7,351 nucleotides of DNA from Flavobacteriales bacterium UBA2040 (GTDB lineage Bacteria > Bacteroidota > Bacteroidia > Flavobacteriales_D > Crocinitomicaceae): NCBI GenBank assembly GCA_002332715.1, contig DDBE01000026.1:1-7351 (forward strand). Reading direction: 5' to 3'. A program made the position numbers and the translations under genes. Under the pieces are notes generated by a model that was not told the origin of the DNA, searched no databases, and was given only the letters and a program-made list of their open reading frames with translations. Positions 6,595 through 7,351 of the stretch are shown piece by piece. Positions within the stretch are counted from its first letter, which is position 1; the number at the start of each line of letters is the position of its first letter.

Positions 6595-7155
6595 TTACTG
6601 AATCTTTACCGGGAAATTAATCTCAATATCGGTTTCACCGGGGCTACACGTGCCATTTTTAACTCCTGGTTGATGCTTTAATTTAATCAGCATAAATCCT
6701 TGTGAAATCGTCAATACATTCCATTTACTAGCTAATCCAATCTCATATTGTCCGTCAGAATCTGTTCGTGTGACAATACAATTTCCAGCAACTGAGGGCT
6801 CAAAGCAAAAGAAATGTTCATCTGCTTCATTTAAGACTTCAACCGTTATGTCCTCTGCTGGACTAACTGATTCATTCAACAAAGTTATAGCTACATTATA
6901 GGTATTGTTAGCTGATAATGCGATAGTGTCGAAAACAGTCGGTGCATTTCCACCTGGACCATCTGGATCTTTGAACGAGAAAGTTTGATTAGTTAAAACA
7001 CCTGCAGAATCGATGAATTCTAAATTCATCGTAGTAATTAATTCTTCCTCCTCGCCTTGAATTGGTGGATTGACAATCGGATCATCTTTTTTACATTGGA
7101 TACTGACAGCCATGACTAGCATTAACAGAATTACTAAATTGATTTTTTTTGACAT
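6595..7155 (-). CDS. Small surface-type lipoprotein linked to a TonB-dependent receptor
   Basis: A 186-residue predicted lipoprotein. The start at 7155 (MSKKINLVIL) gives a standard signal peptide of 20 residues with lipobox SIQC and lipidated Cys21. An in-frame ATG at 7179 would add eight polar residues before the basic region and is less likely. The residues after the Cys, KKDDP, fit the Lys-(Asp/Glu)2 export signal described in Capnocytophaga, so the protein is probably exposed on the cell surface. The mature part resembles the Flavobacteriia group that, as I recall, NCBI names 'type 1 periplasmic binding fold superfamily protein': an acidic linker, then GGNAP (68-72), ESVSPAEDITVEV (95-107) and EADEHFF (110-116). 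Mature Cys residues lie at 117, 126 and 170. The gene follows the receptor gene by 35 bases, which suggests joint uptake of an unknown substrate. The name describes predicted fold, not function. Confidence 0.85.
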   Translation of the reverse strand: MSKKINLVILLMLVMAVSIQCKKDDPIVNPPIQGEEEELITTMNLEFIDSAGVLTNQTFSFKDPDGPGGNAPTVFDTIALSANNTYNVAITLLNESVSPAEDITVEVLNEADEHFFCFEPSVAGNCIVTRTDSDGQYEIGLASKWNVLTISQGFMLIKLKHQPGVKNGTCSPGETDIEINFPVKIQ

Positions 7156-7190
7156 TTTATTGTTATTTTTATTAAACATAATTTTACTTT

Positions 7191-7351
7191 TTATATAAAT
7201 TCATAACTAATTTTTAAACTTACATTTCGGCCCATTTCGGCGGCATAATAACGAAAGCGGTTCATGTAGTTTCTATATTCTTTGTTCAGCGCGTTTTCTA
7301 TTACTACGCCTATTCTAAATTTGTTTTCTTTTACTTTAAATTGGTAATTAA
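7191..7351 (-). CDS. TonB-dependent outer-membrane receptor, C-terminal end, cut by window edge
   Basis: Only the last 52 codons lie in the window. They translate to the final beta-strands of a TonB-dependent receptor barrel: a strand FRIGVVIENALNKEYRNYMN (the usual 'variable NLFN-x-Y-x-x-Y-x-x' segment before the last turn), RFRYYAAEMGRN, and the terminal strand VSLKISYEFI, which ends in an aromatic-rich outer-membrane barrel signal, here followed by Ile and then TAA at 7191-7193. Such receptors import siderophores, haem, cobalamin or other ligands using energy from TonB. The ligand cannot be judged from this part. The lipoprotein gene follows 35 bases downstream on the same strand with no terminator between, so they are probably co-transcribed. 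Confidence 0.87.
   Translation of the reverse strand, partial: NYQFKVKENKFRIGVVIENALNKEYRNYMNRFRYYAAEMGRNVSLKISYEFI

Noticed and set aside
7156..7179. Upstream start at 7179 for the lipoprotein
   Set aside because: It would put eight Asn/Lys-rich residues ahead of a signal peptide that already has a basic start, hydrophobic core and lipobox of normal length from the ATG at 7155.
1..7351. CRISPR array, mobile element, tRNA, phage or defence system
   Set aside because: I saw no spaced direct repeats, transposase or integrase motifs, cloverleaf structures or defence domains. All longer stretches are covered by housekeeping or uptake genes.

Overview
The window looks like chromosomal DNA of a Bacteroidota bacterium, most likely a member of Flavobacteriia. 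The DNA is AT-rich. The main sigma factor is the short form typical of this phylum, with no region 1.1. The GAPDH is the long form with an extra N-terminal part of about 130 residues. Three intergenic stretches carry the Bacteroidota promoter element TAnnTTTG. The right end holds a TonB-dependent receptor followed by a Flavobacteriia-type surface lipoprotein. I cannot name a genus.

Layout. Positions 1-2350 form one minus-strand operon, transcribed from right to left: dapF (diaminopimelate epimerase), an unrecognised 162-residue protein, a GNAT acetyltransferase, and mltG (cut by the window edge). The four genes overlap each other by 8, 4 and 22 bases, so they are probably translationally coupled. 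DapF makes meso-diaminopimelate for lysine and peptidoglycan. MltG cuts new glycan strands at the membrane. The operon therefore has a cell-wall theme, although the two middle proteins have no proven role in it.

Positions 2351-2499 are a divergent promoter region. On the plus strand follow an HtrA/DegQ-type envelope serine protease (2500-3975), a strong terminator, the primary sigma factor RpoD (4134-5000), a second terminator and GAPDH (5076-6527). RpoD is the factor that would read the TAnnTTTG promoters seen in this window, including the one in front of its own gene. A long perfect inverted repeat at 6544-6585 ends gap. It can also end the minus-strand unit that arrives from the right: the C-terminus of a TonB-dependent receptor (7191-7351) and a small lipoprotein (6595-7155).

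This is mostly a housekeeping region. I found no CRISPR array, mobile element, RNA gene, defence system or sign of recent transfer. The least explained items are the 162-residue protein inside the dapF operon, whose His and Cys pattern might fit a permuted papain-like fold (weak inference), and the receptor-linked lipoprotein with a surface-export signal and a conserved-looking acidic/His patch.
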